A stretch of DNA of 64,000 nucleotides, from positions 779,661,138 to 779,725,137 of the forward strand of contig NC_090438.1 of assembly GCF_031143425.1 (NCBI RefSeq), in the 5' to 3' direction. The notes below the pieces were generated by a model. It saw only the letters and a program-made list of their open reading frames with translations, had not been told where the DNA came from and made no database searches. The translations under genes and the position numbers were made by a program. Below are positions 12,192 through 24,399 of this stretch, one piece after another (position 1 is the first letter of the stretch; every line of letters begins with the position of its first letter). The DNA is from Pleurodeles waltl (lineage: Eukaryota > Chordata > Amphibia > Caudata > Salamandridae).

Positions 12192-13546
12192 TTATGAACT
12201 CCACAGCTCCATGATGGCTTCACTGAAGACTAAGAAGTTTTGTTTTAAACCACTGAGCTCAATAAACCCATACTGATGCCAGTGTTGGATTTATTGAGAA
12301 ATGCACCGAGAGGGCATCTTAGATGCCTGCTGTATTTCACCCAATCCTCTAGTATAAGGCTGACAGGTCTGTGCAAACCTGCCACTAACAGAGAAGTTTC
12401 TGACCCACTCCAGGGCCAGGGAGATTTACACCCTCCTGGATCAAGCCCCACTTTTGGTAGCAGGTCCTGCTGGAAAATTAGTAAACACCAGGTGGTGTGC
12501 CTACCCCGCTGTGACCACCCATAGGGTGCCCACAGCTGAGAGGAGGCACTCCTGACAGAATCCTCCATCTGCTTTTGAGGATGTTAGCCAAATAGTTATG
12601 AATGTGCCCCCGCCCCAAAGGGAGTGGGCATAGGAAGGGTGTAGACATCCTCAGGGACAGTAGCCATTGGCTACTATCCTCTGACCCCTTGTAACACCCC
12701 TAAATCTAGTATTTAGGGGCACCACTGAACCTTGCTCTTCAGATTCCTGGTGATCTGAGAAGGACTGAAGAGCCGCACCAGCAGAGAAGATTCCAGACAA
12801 CTGATTTAGCCCCAGCACTACTGGCCTGATTGCAGCTTCAAGACTCCTGCTGCATCAAGAAGACTTGTCCTGTAGGACAAGTGACCTCTACACCTCCCCT
12901 CTTCCCCTGTGCTCTACAAACTCCCCCCCCCCCCCCCCCCCCGGTCTGCTCAACCGATGTTAACTGTAAGCAGACTAGGACAGGAGCACCCCTGTTCTTC
13001 ATAGGCACCTATGTGTTTTGGGCCCTCCTTTGACCGGCCCTGTGTTGCTGGTGCTGTGGCTTTGGGGTATGCTCAGGAGACTGACTGTGTAAGTGCTTCA
13101 CTTACCTGAGAAACCTAACCAAACTTAGCTCCCCTGGGAACTGTTGATTTTTGCAATGTTGACTTTTAAAATAGTTTGCCATTTTATCCAAAACTGTGTG
13201 TACCACAGTTTTAAAGCAGTCATATACTTACCTGTGTGAAGTACCTTGCATTTTATGTACTTACCTCAAATCTTGAATCTTGTGGTTTTAAAATAAATTA
13301 AGAAAATATATTTTTCTACATAAAACCTGTTGGCCTGGAGTTAGGTCTTTGAGTGTGTTCCTCATTATTGCCTGTGTGTGTACAACAAATGCTTAACACT
13401 ACCCTCTGATAAGCCTACTGCTCGACCACACTACCACAAAATAGCGCATTAGTATTATCTGATTTTGCCACTATCAACCTCTAACGGGAACCCTTGGACT
13501 CTGCACACTCACTTTGAGATAGTATATACAGAGCCAACTTCCTACA
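12192..13546 (+). mobile_element. 5'-truncated diverged LTR (B)
   Basis: It begins inside the LTR at TATGAACTCCACAGCTCCAT and ends with the family terminus CTTCCTACA at 13546. Divergence and internal deletions are greater than in the other LTRs, and the usual hairpin is decayed, so it is an old copy. It carries a C-run at about 12917-12942. No target duplication can be tested because the 5' end is missing. DIRS #2 RT/RNase H is missing at this position, so the truncation and that deletion may be one event. Confidence 0.8.
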
Positions 13547-13649
13547 CCATCACTTCACTTACACCTGTTGGTTAGCTCCAGGCTTTAACCCTGGAAGAAC
13601 CTTTCTATCAAATACATAAGGGTTCTCCATACCAGCCCTAAATGTCTCC

Positions 13650-14070
13650 CCGAAGTGGTATCCCAATTTCACGTCAACCAATGGATTGAGTTGCCGGTTT
13701 TTTACCGCAACCAGATTCTGCTGAGGAAAAAGCTCTTCATACACTAGTGGTAAAAGAGCCCTAATGTTCTATATAACTTGTTGCTTTTTCTCCTCCACTT
13801 AAAGGCAACCTTTTATATAAATGTGGCATAGTTAGATGGATAGTAAAAATGCATTGAAACTTTTTATGCTAAAGCCAAAAGACCTTTACCTGTTGCTCCC
13901 AGAGCGCAGTCTACTCAAAAAAAAAAAAAAGAGAGCATCCTTGGCTTTTCTAGGAAACATTCCCATAGCTGAAATTTGTAACGCAGCTACATGGTCCATA
14001 CCTCACACCTTCACCAAACATTATGGTGTGGCTATTTTAGCATGCCAAAAAGCCGGTGTAGGTCAGGCAG
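13650..14070 (+). pseudogene. DIRS relic #2 tyrosine recombinase, C-terminal remnant
   Basis: A frame near 13927-14070 reads ASLAFLGNIPIAEICNAAT, then WSIPHTFTKHYGV. It matches the C-terminal catalytic region of DIRS #1 (MAFLGNIPMTEICKAAT, WSTPHTFTKHYCV). The nucleophilic Tyr is kept, but the HxxR segment is destroyed by an A-run near 13917. Upstream, 13650-13735 can be read as a diverged version of the PKVISPFHLNQ region. Not functional. Confidence 0.72.
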
Positions 14071-15426
14071 TGCTTTATATTCCTTTTTCAAACAACTGCA
14101 ATCCCAGCAGGTTAGCCTCTGAGGGGAATGGGGGCACATAGGCCTGCATTGGATTGTTACAGTGTAAACATCTGTTCGTGGCATGTAGTGCTTTAGAGCC
14201 GCATGCACTCACCCTCTTCCCCGGACACCTGTGGCTTTTAAAGATTATTCTACTCTTTCTCATGGACATCTCATAACTTAAACTTACTCTGCACTCTATT
14301 CTCACCCTCCCATGTTCATCTGACTGTCCTTGATTTTATTTTTTACGTGCCTTCTCAGAAGTTCAGCAATTTTTTTATTTTTTTTTTTATTTTTTTATTT
14401 TTTTAGTGCAACCGGTCAGTTGGCATAAATACCTGTTGTCAGCTTGGTGTACTTAGAGCCTGCCCATGGATTATTATTAGTTTGCTTTGTCACTCTTATT
14501 TGATTTCTTTTCATTCATGTTCGGGCTGTACTTGTTTGTCCCTCCCCTGGCGCATAAATTTATTACTTGTCTATTCACTTCTTTTGAAACATTGTTTCTT
14601 TTTGGTTAAACAATGAGATCACATTTTTTAGCTGTCTACCTTGTGTACCGCTCTTTCCATCCACAGCCCTACCTATTTTTGTGTGTTGCTTTCTTGCCCA
14701 CATGCTTCAGCTCAACAGTTCCACATTCCTCTCTAGCCAGTGTGGTTCTCTTCTCCCACTGTGCATCACATTGCTATTGCTTGAATTGCTTCCTCTGCCC
14801 GGCCTCTTTGTTGCTTCCTCCTAAATGCACTTTTGCACTGCTATATATTTTTTAGTTACTGATTGAGCGCACCATCCTCTGGTCTGGGATCAGAGTTCTA
14901 TTATATAATGACAGGCCGACACTTCAAAGTGCCTTTTGTAGGTCAAGCATGCAAGAACTTTGACCTGTTGTAAGTATTGCAGGATTTTAACCACGCCGAC
15001 CTCATGCCCATCATGTTAATTTGTTCCTGGGCTTGTCTTTCAAAAGTCACTTGAAGCCATTGGTAAATCCTTTACGTTTGTCCCACCTTGAGGCTGTTTG
15101 CCACGCCCTGCAGACTGCCCCTGTTACATTGCTTATTGCACGATTGTCAATACACTTGGGCGAACTATTTCATTTGTCTCTCCCCTTCGTGCTGCATGGC
15201 GGCTGTGGCGTTCACAGCGCAAACAGGCATAACAGCATGAACTCAGCGGTATTGAAGCGCTGGTCTCATTGTTCAGTTACCTAATCAGTCATTTCTTGTG
15301 GCTCTCCCCCTAAAACACTTGAAATTGGTAAACACTTTATGATAAAACAGAAATCCTCAAAGCGAAAGCAGCTCTCGCGGCACAGCAGGAGAGCCAATAC
15401 TGCAATATTCACTGCACTGGGGAAAA

Positions 15427-16372
15427 CTCAACCCATAATGCTTTGCAGGACATTACTTTTACAAAACATTTTTACCCATAACTCCACCTGTGGTGGTCCT
15501 AGGACAATGGGATAACCACCAAAACGTTCAGCATGACGTGCTATTTCTTTTTACGTCATCTCTGGGTCCCTACAGTGTTAGTGCGGACCCCTGAGTAATA
15601 ACCCCTCCAATCTTTCAGTGCCTTTATAAGTATTCTTATGGCTGGAACATTTGTTTTACAGCTGAGTAGATTGTAAGGGCCTTGTTTACAATATTATTGC
15701 TATAGGCATGATATTTCAGAAAATGTGTAAAGCACTATTCCTCTAGGGGCTACATTTATGGTTACGCTACATTATTTAATATAATTTTCTTTGTGTGGTC
15801 TAACTATATAGTTATTTGATCATGTTTCTTACAAATGTTATTTTCATTGTGGTGTTCTCTAGGGGCTGTACTAAGCATTAGTCATATCAACATACTAAAA
15901 TATTTGGGGCACAGAAACTTGCCCCATAATACTTTGCAGGGCAGTACTTTGACAAAACATTTTTGCTCATAACTCAGCCTGTGGGGTCCTAGGACAATGG
16001 GACCACCAAAGGCTCAGCAAGACATGCTCTCTGTCTACAGCATCTCTGGGTCACCACACGGTTAGTGGAGGCTCCAAAATAATAACCCCTACCACATTCA
16101 TTATATTTTAAGCTCTCATAGCTAGATTTTTTTTAACAGATGAGAGAAGTTGATTTATGGTCCTTGTTTATCATATCATTGCAATAGACTTGCTATCCTT
16201 GAAAATGTGTAATACACTATGTTCTCTAGGAGTTAAATATGTGGTTGCACTGCAGTACTTTCACATGTTTTTCATGGGGTTTTGCCCATTATGGGCTATT
16301 GATATTGTTACGTCAACATGTTTCTTTCAAATGATATTTTTGTTGTGTTTTGAGCTTTACAGTCTAATGTCA
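15427..16372. repeat. Two-copy tandem repeat, unit about 485 bp
   Basis: Copy a starts near 15427 and copy b near 15912. Shared blocks appear in the same order: CCCATAAT-CTTTGCAGG, ACAAAACATTTTT, CATAACTC then CCTGTGG, GTCCTAGGACAATGGGA, CATCTCTGGGTC, AATAACCCCT, TTGTTTA-A-ATT, GAAAATGTGTAA and CATGTTTCTT. Divergence is substantial with many small indels, so the duplication is old. No coding content is seen. Confidence 0.8.
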
Positions 16373-17727
16373 AAAGTTTATTTCTGATTAAGGTTTTTAT
16401 GAAAAATGTATGATAATATCTCCTTACTACAGTTATGACCATGATTCAGGTCAACGTAATATCCTTATTACACTGACTAAGCACTCTTAATGTTTGGTTG
16501 AGCCTTTTAGTTTTTCTCCTCTGGCTGTCTTGTGTCTTTGTTTGGGAAATAGTGTTAGCCGGCATCTGTGATGGTGGGATGGTGATAGTGGTTATGTATT
16601 GGTATTAGCTTGGCTGATTTTAATTAGGATGCTAAATAGCAACATTTTCATTTTTTGCTGCAGCTAGATGAAGAAAGTTAATGGAAGTATTTTAGCTATA
16701 TGCAGGGCCACTGGAATTATATGGCAGGAAAAGATCAAATAATGAGGCAGGGTTAACCAGTGTTATGTGCGAAGAAAATTCTAGTTATGAATTTACAATG
16801 CCAATAGCTCTAACTCAAGAAAACGCGAGACCTATTGCATTGCGAATGCTTTTTGGTTTTTTTTGTTCGTTAGCCATGCTGCACAACAGTGGGGATATAT
16901 TAGAGGATCGCTAAAAACCATTGGCAAAGCCAATAGCTCTTAGGCCCGACGGTTTGACTTTGGTAAAGATTTTTACGTTATCTACCAAGGATATTAAAGT
17001 AGATGTGTTATGACTATTTGCATTCCGTTTTGCTGTTCTTGATATTAGGATTGCTGTCTGGTCTCATTATCTTGAAGACAATGCTTTTCATTGCGGATTA
17101 AATGTTGGCTGCAATTTCCTCAGTGGATACTTTGACGCTGCTCCATGCGGGATAGCTGTATTCATATAATTTCAAAGGGAAACTCAATATGCAAAGAAAA
17201 TGCCTATTGAACCTTTTTTTTTTGTTTGTTTTTTGTTTACATTGGTTGCAGGCGGGGTCAGGAAATATGAGTAAACTTAGGTTAACATTACTGTCATCAC
17301 TGTTACATGGGCAGTGTCCCCATACATAGTTGCACACTGAGAACAGTGGTAGATGTGGTGTGGTATGGTATGGAGGGCCACGGGAAAGCCAAAATTGACA
17401 GGTATCCTGTTGTATTAAAGACCAACTTGAATGGAGTTAACAGGAAGTCTCTTGGTGCATGCATTGTATTTCACCAGCTGTTTTTACAGCAGGTCAAAAT
17501 GTTGAGCAACTCATGGCTGTTTTAGAGCCATGCACTTCACCGTGTGCCTCCTGTACTTACTCAGGCACCTCCACTTACTCCCTGCAAGTACTGGGTATTT
17601 AAGTAATTCAACTTTGAAAGTGTTAGAAGAAGTAATCAAGTTGTTTGCTTATGGAAGAAATATCTGTGTGTGGAACTATAAATGGTTATTTTCTGCTGTC
17701 TATAACATTTTTTTTTCATATAATCAG

Positions 17728-17772
17728 GATGCTAGAAGGATTCCATCTGCTACTTCGTCTCCGCTGGCTCTT
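17728..17772 (+). other. Possible 45-nt host exon
   Basis: A T-rich tract (17708-17717) and CAG at 17725-17727 form a good 3' splice site. The donor at 17773 reads GTAAGT, a consensus 5' splice site. The 45 nt between are a multiple of three and open in frame 1, reading DARRIPSATSSPLAL, a basic Ser/Pro-rich peptide typical of alternative cassette exons. I do not recognise the protein. Similar signals can occur by chance in 5 kb, so this is tentative. Confidence 0.3.
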
Positions 17773-19398
17773 GTAAGTTGAACATCATTTTACTGTTTTA
17801 CTATTTTGACTGTGAGAAATGTAGTTGCTTGACCCACAACACTTGTACTGTAGCTCTCTAGATCTGGGTCTTTCATAGGTTCACATGCTTGAATCTTCCC
17901 CATCGTCTAGCTGGAAGACCCACAGTGCATGTGTTAAAGTAATCTATAAGGCTGAAAGAAAACTGTTTAGTAGTCTAGTTGTATCATTTAAAAAGAACCA
18001 AACTTCAAGCCTTTCGAACTTAAGCCCAGAGACCACACCTTGAAAGGCAACCATCTTTTAAATTTTTACAGCATGTCGTATAGGAAGGGATTCCCCTGAG
18101 GTCTGCTTATTCTCCTCACTGACATTTGGAATGTTTAACCTCCCATTTTACTGTTCCGTGAAGATTTCTTCATGTTTAGTGAAATTACCATCTAAAATCA
18201 GAAAATATCTGACATATATTTTTTTATATATATGCAACAGTTTGTCAACTAAAATCCTAAAGGGGAAAATGTTTTAGTTTGGCTACAGAAATTGAGTCTA
18301 TTAATGCTTCTATCTTTTGACAAGGACTCTCTCTTCAAAACATTTTTTTTTTAAATAAATCAAAAGTTGGTACATTCTGTGGAGAAACAGCACAGTTATT
18401 TGCAATTGAAAATGTCTTCTTAAAATAAAATTAAAAAATTCAAGAGACAAAGGTCCTCTTTTAAAGGAAATAATCCACAGTGGGAAGTCAGGACCTAAAC
18501 CAGCGTCTGATCCACTGTTGTGTAGCCATTTTAGCTATTGTTTTATGCACGTTTTTTTAGCAAACCAGGCCTGCCGCTGTGCACTTTTTATTCAGCTTGG
18601 TTATATTATTTTAACATTAGCCACATTTGCGGTCTGGTTTTATTTTCTCTAGCTGTTCCTCACCTATGTCAGCACTACGTTCTTAAACCAGACATTTCTT
18701 TCACTCTGTGCTTTTCTCAAGGCGGCAGTAAGATAGGTTGCCGGCAAAAGTGGTATGTTTTGTCTCTAATGTTCACAGAAACATACATACTCTTTCGTGG
18801 GGATCCTTTCTTGGAACATCAGATGTTTTATTATAAAAACACTACTTTGACCCATGTACTTTAGAGGGAGATCCCAGCCAGATGACCACAACTGTATGCT
18901 GATTGCTGATCGCTTTGCTAAAGCTGCTTATGTAGACTACAGGTCTCTTGCTCGGGTATGAGGGTTGATGTCTTCTCAGGGGGAACCTGAAGGGCAGAAT
19001 TAGAGCTTAACATGCTGTGCTCTAACATAGCTTAGGTAGGAACTATCCCTATAGATCTTGGTGAAAGTATGGTGGCGTTATTCTTGTGTTACTCTCCTTG
19101 TCACAAATTTAATTTTATTGTCCTTCATCGTCCTAGTTCTTGCAATACATGCCTTATCTAATTTTTTTATCTAATCTTATTATCTGATTGTCTTTGCATG
19201 CCTGAGACTAATGTACCTGAGAGAGAAGGATGAGATCTGAGTGACCATGATGCCCCTGAGTAATCATGTATGTCATGCGCCTGGTTGCCCCAATCATCCC
19301 TGCTCTTGGGTGGAGATGAGGCACTGCTAGTTAGCCGGTGCAAACCCCGATTGGGCCGACAGGTGTCACATGGTGCGGGATCAGACTCAGTCCCCCGC

Positions 19399-21684
19399 AA
19401 TGCCTCCTTGGCATGGTTACCCCCTGACTTTTTGCCTTTGCTGATGCTAAGTTATGATTTGAAAGTGTGCTGGGACCCTGCTAACCAGGCCCCAGCATCA
19501 GTGTTCTTTCCCTAAACTGTACCTTTGTCTCCACAATTGGCACAACCCTGGCATTCAGGTAAGTCCCTTGTAACTTGTACACCTGGTACCAAGGGCCCTG
19601 ATGCCAGGGAAGTTCTCTAAGGGCTGCAGCATGTCTTAAGCCACCCTAGAGACCCCTCACTCAGCACATGCACACTGCTTCACAGATTTTGTGTGCTGGT
19701 GGTGAGAAAATGACTAAGTCGACATGGCACTCCCCTCAGAGTGCCATGCCAACCTCACACTGCCTGTGGCATAGGTAAGTCACCCCTCTAGCAGGCCTTG
19801 CATCCCTAAGGCAGGGTGCACTATACCACAGGTGAGGGCATATGTACATGAGCACTATGCCCCTACAGCGTATAAGCAAAACCTTAGACATTGTAAGTGC
19901 AGGGTAGCCATAAAAGTATATGGTCTGGGAGTTTGTCAGACACGAACTCCACAGTTCCATAATGGCTACACTGAATACTGGGAAGTTTGGTATCAAACTT
20001 CTCAGCACAATAAATGCACATTGATGCCAATGTGCAATGTATTGTGTAATACACCCAGAGGGCATCTTATTGATGCCCCCTGAAAACCTACCCGACTTCC
20101 AGTGTAGGCTGACTAGTTTTTGCCAGCCTGCCACAACCAGACGTTGGTGGCCAGGAACAAAGCCTGTACTGGGTGGAGGTGGTTCTCATCTCCCCCTGCA
20201 GGAACTGTAACGCCTGACAGTGAGCCTCAAAGCCTCAAAGGCTCCCCCCTTTGTTACAGCGCCACAGGGTATCCCAGCTAGTGGAGATGCACCCCCTCCG
20301 GCCACTGCCCCCACTTTTGGCGGCAAGGCTGGAGGAGATAATTAGGAAAACAAGGAGTCGTCACCCGCCAGTCAGGACAGCCCCTAAGGTGTCCTGAGCT
20401 GAGGTGACCCTTACTTTTAGAAATCCTCCATCTTGTGGATGGAGGATTCCCCCAAAAGGATTAGGGATGTGCCCCCCTCCCAGACCTAAACACCCCCCTA
20501 AATTCAGTATTTAGCGCCCCCCAGAACCTGAGAAACTAGATTCCTGCACCTTAACCAGAAAAAGGACTGCTGACCTGAAACCCTGCAGTGAAGACGGAGA
20601 CAAATGCTTTGGCCCCAGCCCTACCGGCCTGTCTCCCAACTTCGAAGAAAACTGCTACAGCGACGCATCTGACAGGGTCCAGTGACCTCTGAAGCCTCAG
20701 AGGACTACCCTGCATCTAAAAGGACCAAGAAACTCCTGAGGACAGCAGCCCCGTTCCACGAAGACTGCAACTTTGCAACAAAGAGGCAACTTTTAAAGAC
20801 CACACATTTCCCGCCGGAAGCGTGAGACTTTCCACTCTGCACCTGACGCCCCCGGCTCGACCTGCAGAAAACCAACACCACAGGGAGGACTCCCCGGCGA
20901 CTGCAAACCAGTGAGTAGCCAGAGACGACCCCCCTGAACCCCCACAGCAACACCTGCAGAGAAAATCCAGAGGTTCCCCTGACCGCGACTGCCTGTAACA
21001 AGGGACCCGACGCCTGGAACCAACACTGCACCCGCAGCCCTCAGGACCGGAAAGAACAGAACTCCAGTGCAGGAGCGACCCTTTTCCTAGCCCAGGTGAT
21101 GGCTACCCCGAGGAGCCTGCCTGCATAGTTGAAGAGACCCCCCGGGTCTCCCCATTAATTTCGACGCCTGTTTGCACTCTGCAACCGGCCGCCCCTGTGC
21201 CGCTGAGGGTGTACTTTCTGTGCCTGCTTTTGTTCTGAGCCCCCCCTCCCCAGTGCCCTACAAAACCCCCCTGGTCTGCCCCCCGAGGACGCGGGTACTT
21301 ACCTGCTGGCAGGCTGGAACCAGGGCACCCCTGTTCTCCATTGAAGCCTATGTGTTTTGGGCACCTCTTTGGCCTCTGCAGCTGACCGGCCCTGAGCTGC
21401 TGGCGTGATAACTTTGAACCCTGTAAGTGTTTTATTACCTGTGAACTTAACATTTACTTACCTCCCCCAGGAACTGTTGATTTTTGCACTCTGTCCACTT
21501 TTAAAATAGCTTATTGCCATTTTTGTCAAAACTGTACATGATATTGTGATTATTCAAAGTTCCTAGAATACCTGAGTGAAATACCTTTCATTTGAAGTAT
21601 TACTTGTAAATCTTGAACCTGTGGTTCTTAAAATAAACTAAGAAAATATATTTTTCTATATAAAAACTATTGGCTTGGAGTAAG
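19399..21684 (+). mobile_element. LTR (G), left part, split by the gypsy insertion
   Basis: Starts at AATGCCTCCTTGGCATGG, a few bases inside the family LTR start, so its extreme 5' end is lost. It runs to GGCTTGGAGTAAG at 21684, where the antisense gypsy element begins. It resumes at 39655-39862 with GTAAGTGAGTGTG and ends CTTCCTACA. GTAAG at 21680-21684 and 39655-39659 is the 5-bp target duplication of the gypsy insertion. Confidence 0.92.
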
Positions 21685-24369
21685 TGTAGGAAGTTGGCTC
21701 TGTATGTGCTATTTCAAAGTAAGGAATAGCATGCACAGAGTCCAAGGGTTCCCCTTAGAGGTAAAATAGTGGTAAAAAGAGATAATACTAATGCTCTATT
21801 TTGTGGTAGTGTGGTCGAGCAGTAGGCTTATCCAAGGAGTAGTGTTAAGCATTTGTTGTACATACACATAGACAATAAATGAGGTACACACACTCAGAGA
21901 CAAATCCAGCCAATGGGTTTTGTTATAGGAAAATATCTTTTCTTAGTTTATTTTAAGAACCACAGGTTCAAATGTAACATGTAATATCTTGTTTGAAAGG
22001 TATTGCAGGTAAGTACATTAGGAACTTTGAATCATTTCAATTGCATGTATACCTTTCAAGTTATTCACAAATAGCAATTTCAAAAGTGGACACTTAGTGC
22101 AATTTTCACAGTTCCTAGGGGAGGTAAGTTTTTGTTAGTTTTACCAGGTAAGTAAGACACTTACAGGGTTCAGTTCTTGGTCCAAGGTAGCCCACCGTTG
22201 CGGGTTCAGAGCAACCCCAAAGTCACCACACCAGCAGCTCAGGGCCGGTCAGGTGCAGAGTTCAAAGTGGTGCCCAAAACACATAGGCTAGAATGGAGAG
22301 AAGGGGGTGCCCCGGTTCCGGTCTGCTTGCAGGTAAGTACCCGCGTCTTCGGAGGGCAGACCAGGGGGGTTTTGTAGGGCACCGGGGGGGACACAAGACC
22401 ACACAGAAATTTCACCCTCAGCAGCGCGGGGGCGGCCGGGTGCAGTGTAGAAACAAGCGTCGGGTTCGCAATGTTAGTCAATGAGAGATCAAGGGATCTC
22501 TTCAGCGCTGCAGGCAGGCAAGGGGGGGGCTTCCTCGGGGAAACCTCCACTTGGGCAAGGGAGAGGGACTCCTGGGGGTCACTTCTGCAGTGAAAGTCCG
22601 GTCCTTCAGGTCCTGGGGGCTGCGGGTGCAGGGTCTTTTCCAGGCGTCGGGACTTAGGTTTCAGAGAGTCGCGGTCAGGGGAAGCCTCGGGATTCCCTCT
22701 GCAGGCGGCGCTGTGGGGGCTCAGGGGGGACAGGTTTTGGTACTCAGTCGTAGAGTAGTCCGGGGGTCCTCCCTGAGGTGTTGGTTCTCCACCAGCCGAG
22801 TCGGGGTCGCCGGGTGCAGTGTTGCAAGTCTCACGCTTCTTGCAGGGAGATTGCAGGGTTCTTTAAAGCTGCTCCTTTGGATAAAGTTGCAGTCTTTTTG
22901 GAGCAGGTCCGCTGTCCTCGGGAGTTTCTTGTCGTCGTCGAAGCAGGGCAGTCCTCAGAGGATTCAGAGGTCGCTGGTCCCTTTGGAAGGCGTCGCTGGA
23001 GCAGAGTTCTTTGGAAGGCAGGAGACAGGCCGGTGAGTTTCTGGAGCCAAGGCAGTTGTTGTCTTCTGGTCTTCCTCTGCAGGGGTTTTCAGCTAGGCAG
23101 TCCTTCTTCTTGTTGTTGCAGGAATCTAATTTTCTAGGGTTCAGGGCAGCCCTTAAATACTAAATTTAAGGGCGTGTTTAGGTCTGGGGGGTTAGTAGCC
23201 AATGGCTACTAGCCCTGAGGGTGGGTACACCCTCTTTGTGCCTCCTCCCAAGGGGAGGGGGTCACAATCCTAACCCTATTGGGGGAATCCTCCATCTGCA
23301 AGATGGAGGATTTCTAAAAGTTAGTCACCTCAGCTCAGGACACCTTAGGGGCTGTCCTGACTGGCCAGTGACTCCTCCTTGTTGTTCTCATTATTTTCTC
23401 CGGCCTTGCCGCCAAAAGTGGGGGCCGGGGCCGGAGGGGGCGGGCAACTCCACTAGCTGGAGTGTCCTGCGGTGCTGTGACAAAGGGGTGAGCCTTTGAG
23501 GCTCACCGCCAGGTGTTACAGCTCCTGCCTGGGGAGGTGTTAGCATCTCCACCCAGTGCAGGCTTTGTTACTGGCCTCAGAGTGACAAAGGCACTCTCCC
23601 CATGGGGCCAGCAACATGTCTCTAGTGTGGCAGGCTGCTGGAACTAGTCAGCCTACACAGATAGTCGGTTAAGTTTCAGGGGGCACCTCTAAGTTGCCCT
23701 CTGGGGTGTATTGTGCAATAAAATGTACACTGGCATCAGTGTGCATTTATTGTGCTGAGAAGTTTGATACCAAACTTCCCAGTTTTCAGTGTAGCCATTA
23801 TGGTGCTGTGGAGTTCGTGTTTGACAGACTCCCAGACCATATACTCTTATGGCTACCCTGCACTTACAATGTCTAAGGTTTTGTTTAGACACTGTAGGGG
23901 TACCATGCTCATGCACTGGTACCCTCACCTATGGTATAGTGCACCCTGCCTTAGGGCTGTAAGGCCTGCTAGAGGGGTGTCTTACCTATACTGCATAGGC
24001 AGTGAGAGGCTGGCATGGCACCCTGAGGGGAGTGCCATGTCGACTTACTCGTTTTGTCCTCACTAGCACACACAAGCTGGCAAGCAGTGTGTCTGTGCTG
24101 AGTGAGAGGTCTCCAGGGTGGCATAAGACATGCTGCAGCCCTTAGAGACCTTCCTTGGCATCAGGGCCCTTGGTACTAGAAGTACCAGTTACAAGGGACT
24201 TATCTGGATGCCAGGGTCTGCCAATTGTGGATACAAAAGTACAGGTTAGGGAAAGAACACTGGTGCTGGGGCCTGGTTAGCAGGCCTCAGCACACTTTCA
24301 ATTGTAAACATAGCATCAGCAAAGGCAAAAAGTCAGGGGGCAACCATGCCAAGGAGGCATTTCCTTACA
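21685..24369 (-). repeat. 3' LTR of the gypsy element
   Basis: 2685 bp; on the minus strand it starts TGTAAGGAAATGCC and ends CTTCCTACA. The conserved hairpin is at 23286-23312, and a second short palindrome (AGTAGCCAATGGCTACT) lies near 23189-23205. LTRs of this length are long for Ty3/gypsy, about half the internal region. Confidence 0.93.
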
Positions 24370-24384
24370 CAACCCCCCCCCAAA
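24370..24384 (-). other. Polypurine tract
   Basis: Directly inside the 3' LTR; the minus strand reads TTTGGGGGGGGGTTG before TGTAAGG. This is the expected position and composition for the plus-strand DNA primer. The equivalent in the second element at 63804-63830 is CT-rich on the plus strand and longer. Confidence 0.65.
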
Positions 24385-24399
24385 CGAAAGAGGATGAGA

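Larger units (their letters stand above)
7685..14260 (+). mobile_element. DIRS relic #2, split by two LTR insertions
   Basis: The left end at 7685 (GTTCGAGGCGTG, then CTGTAGATACACAT and TGCCATCTAG) matches the left end of DIRS #1. Gag-like remnants lie at 10578-12050, the C-terminal part of the recombinase at 13650-14070, and a decayed internal-region remnant at about 14155-14240 (CATCTGTTCGTGGCATG). RT and RNase H are missing; the deletion coincides with the truncated LTR at 12192. No right inverted repeat is visible, so the right boundary is approximate. This is an older member of the same subfamily as #1. Confidence 0.75.
14261..19398. other. AT-rich non-coding interval without recognised genes
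   Basis: About 5.1 kb with no convincing coding frame; the longest open frame, about 108 codons near 18538, has no recognisable domain. It holds T-rich tracts (14365-14405), a tandem duplication of about 485 bp (15427-16372), and an exon-like 45-nt segment with consensus splice sites (17728-17772). The stretch 14870-15300 looks like a dispersed repeat but I cannot name it. This may be the most host-like part of the window. Confidence 0.55.

Noticed and set aside
18538..18864. A 108-codon frame in the AT-rich interval
   Set aside because: No domain, signal or neighbouring exon; hydrophobic content is what T-rich sequence gives by chance.
19100..19398. Possible gene or repeat end before LTR G
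   Set aside because: Short open frames on both strands but no recognisable family and no second copy in the window.
22177..23137. Open frames of 60-160 codons inside the LTRs (also at 9477, 37786, 45384, 53674, 60807 and 61717)
   Set aside because: They recur because the LTR is repeated, occur in several overlapping frames on both strands, differ by frameshifts between copies, and show no domain. GC-rich LTR sequence has few stops by chance.
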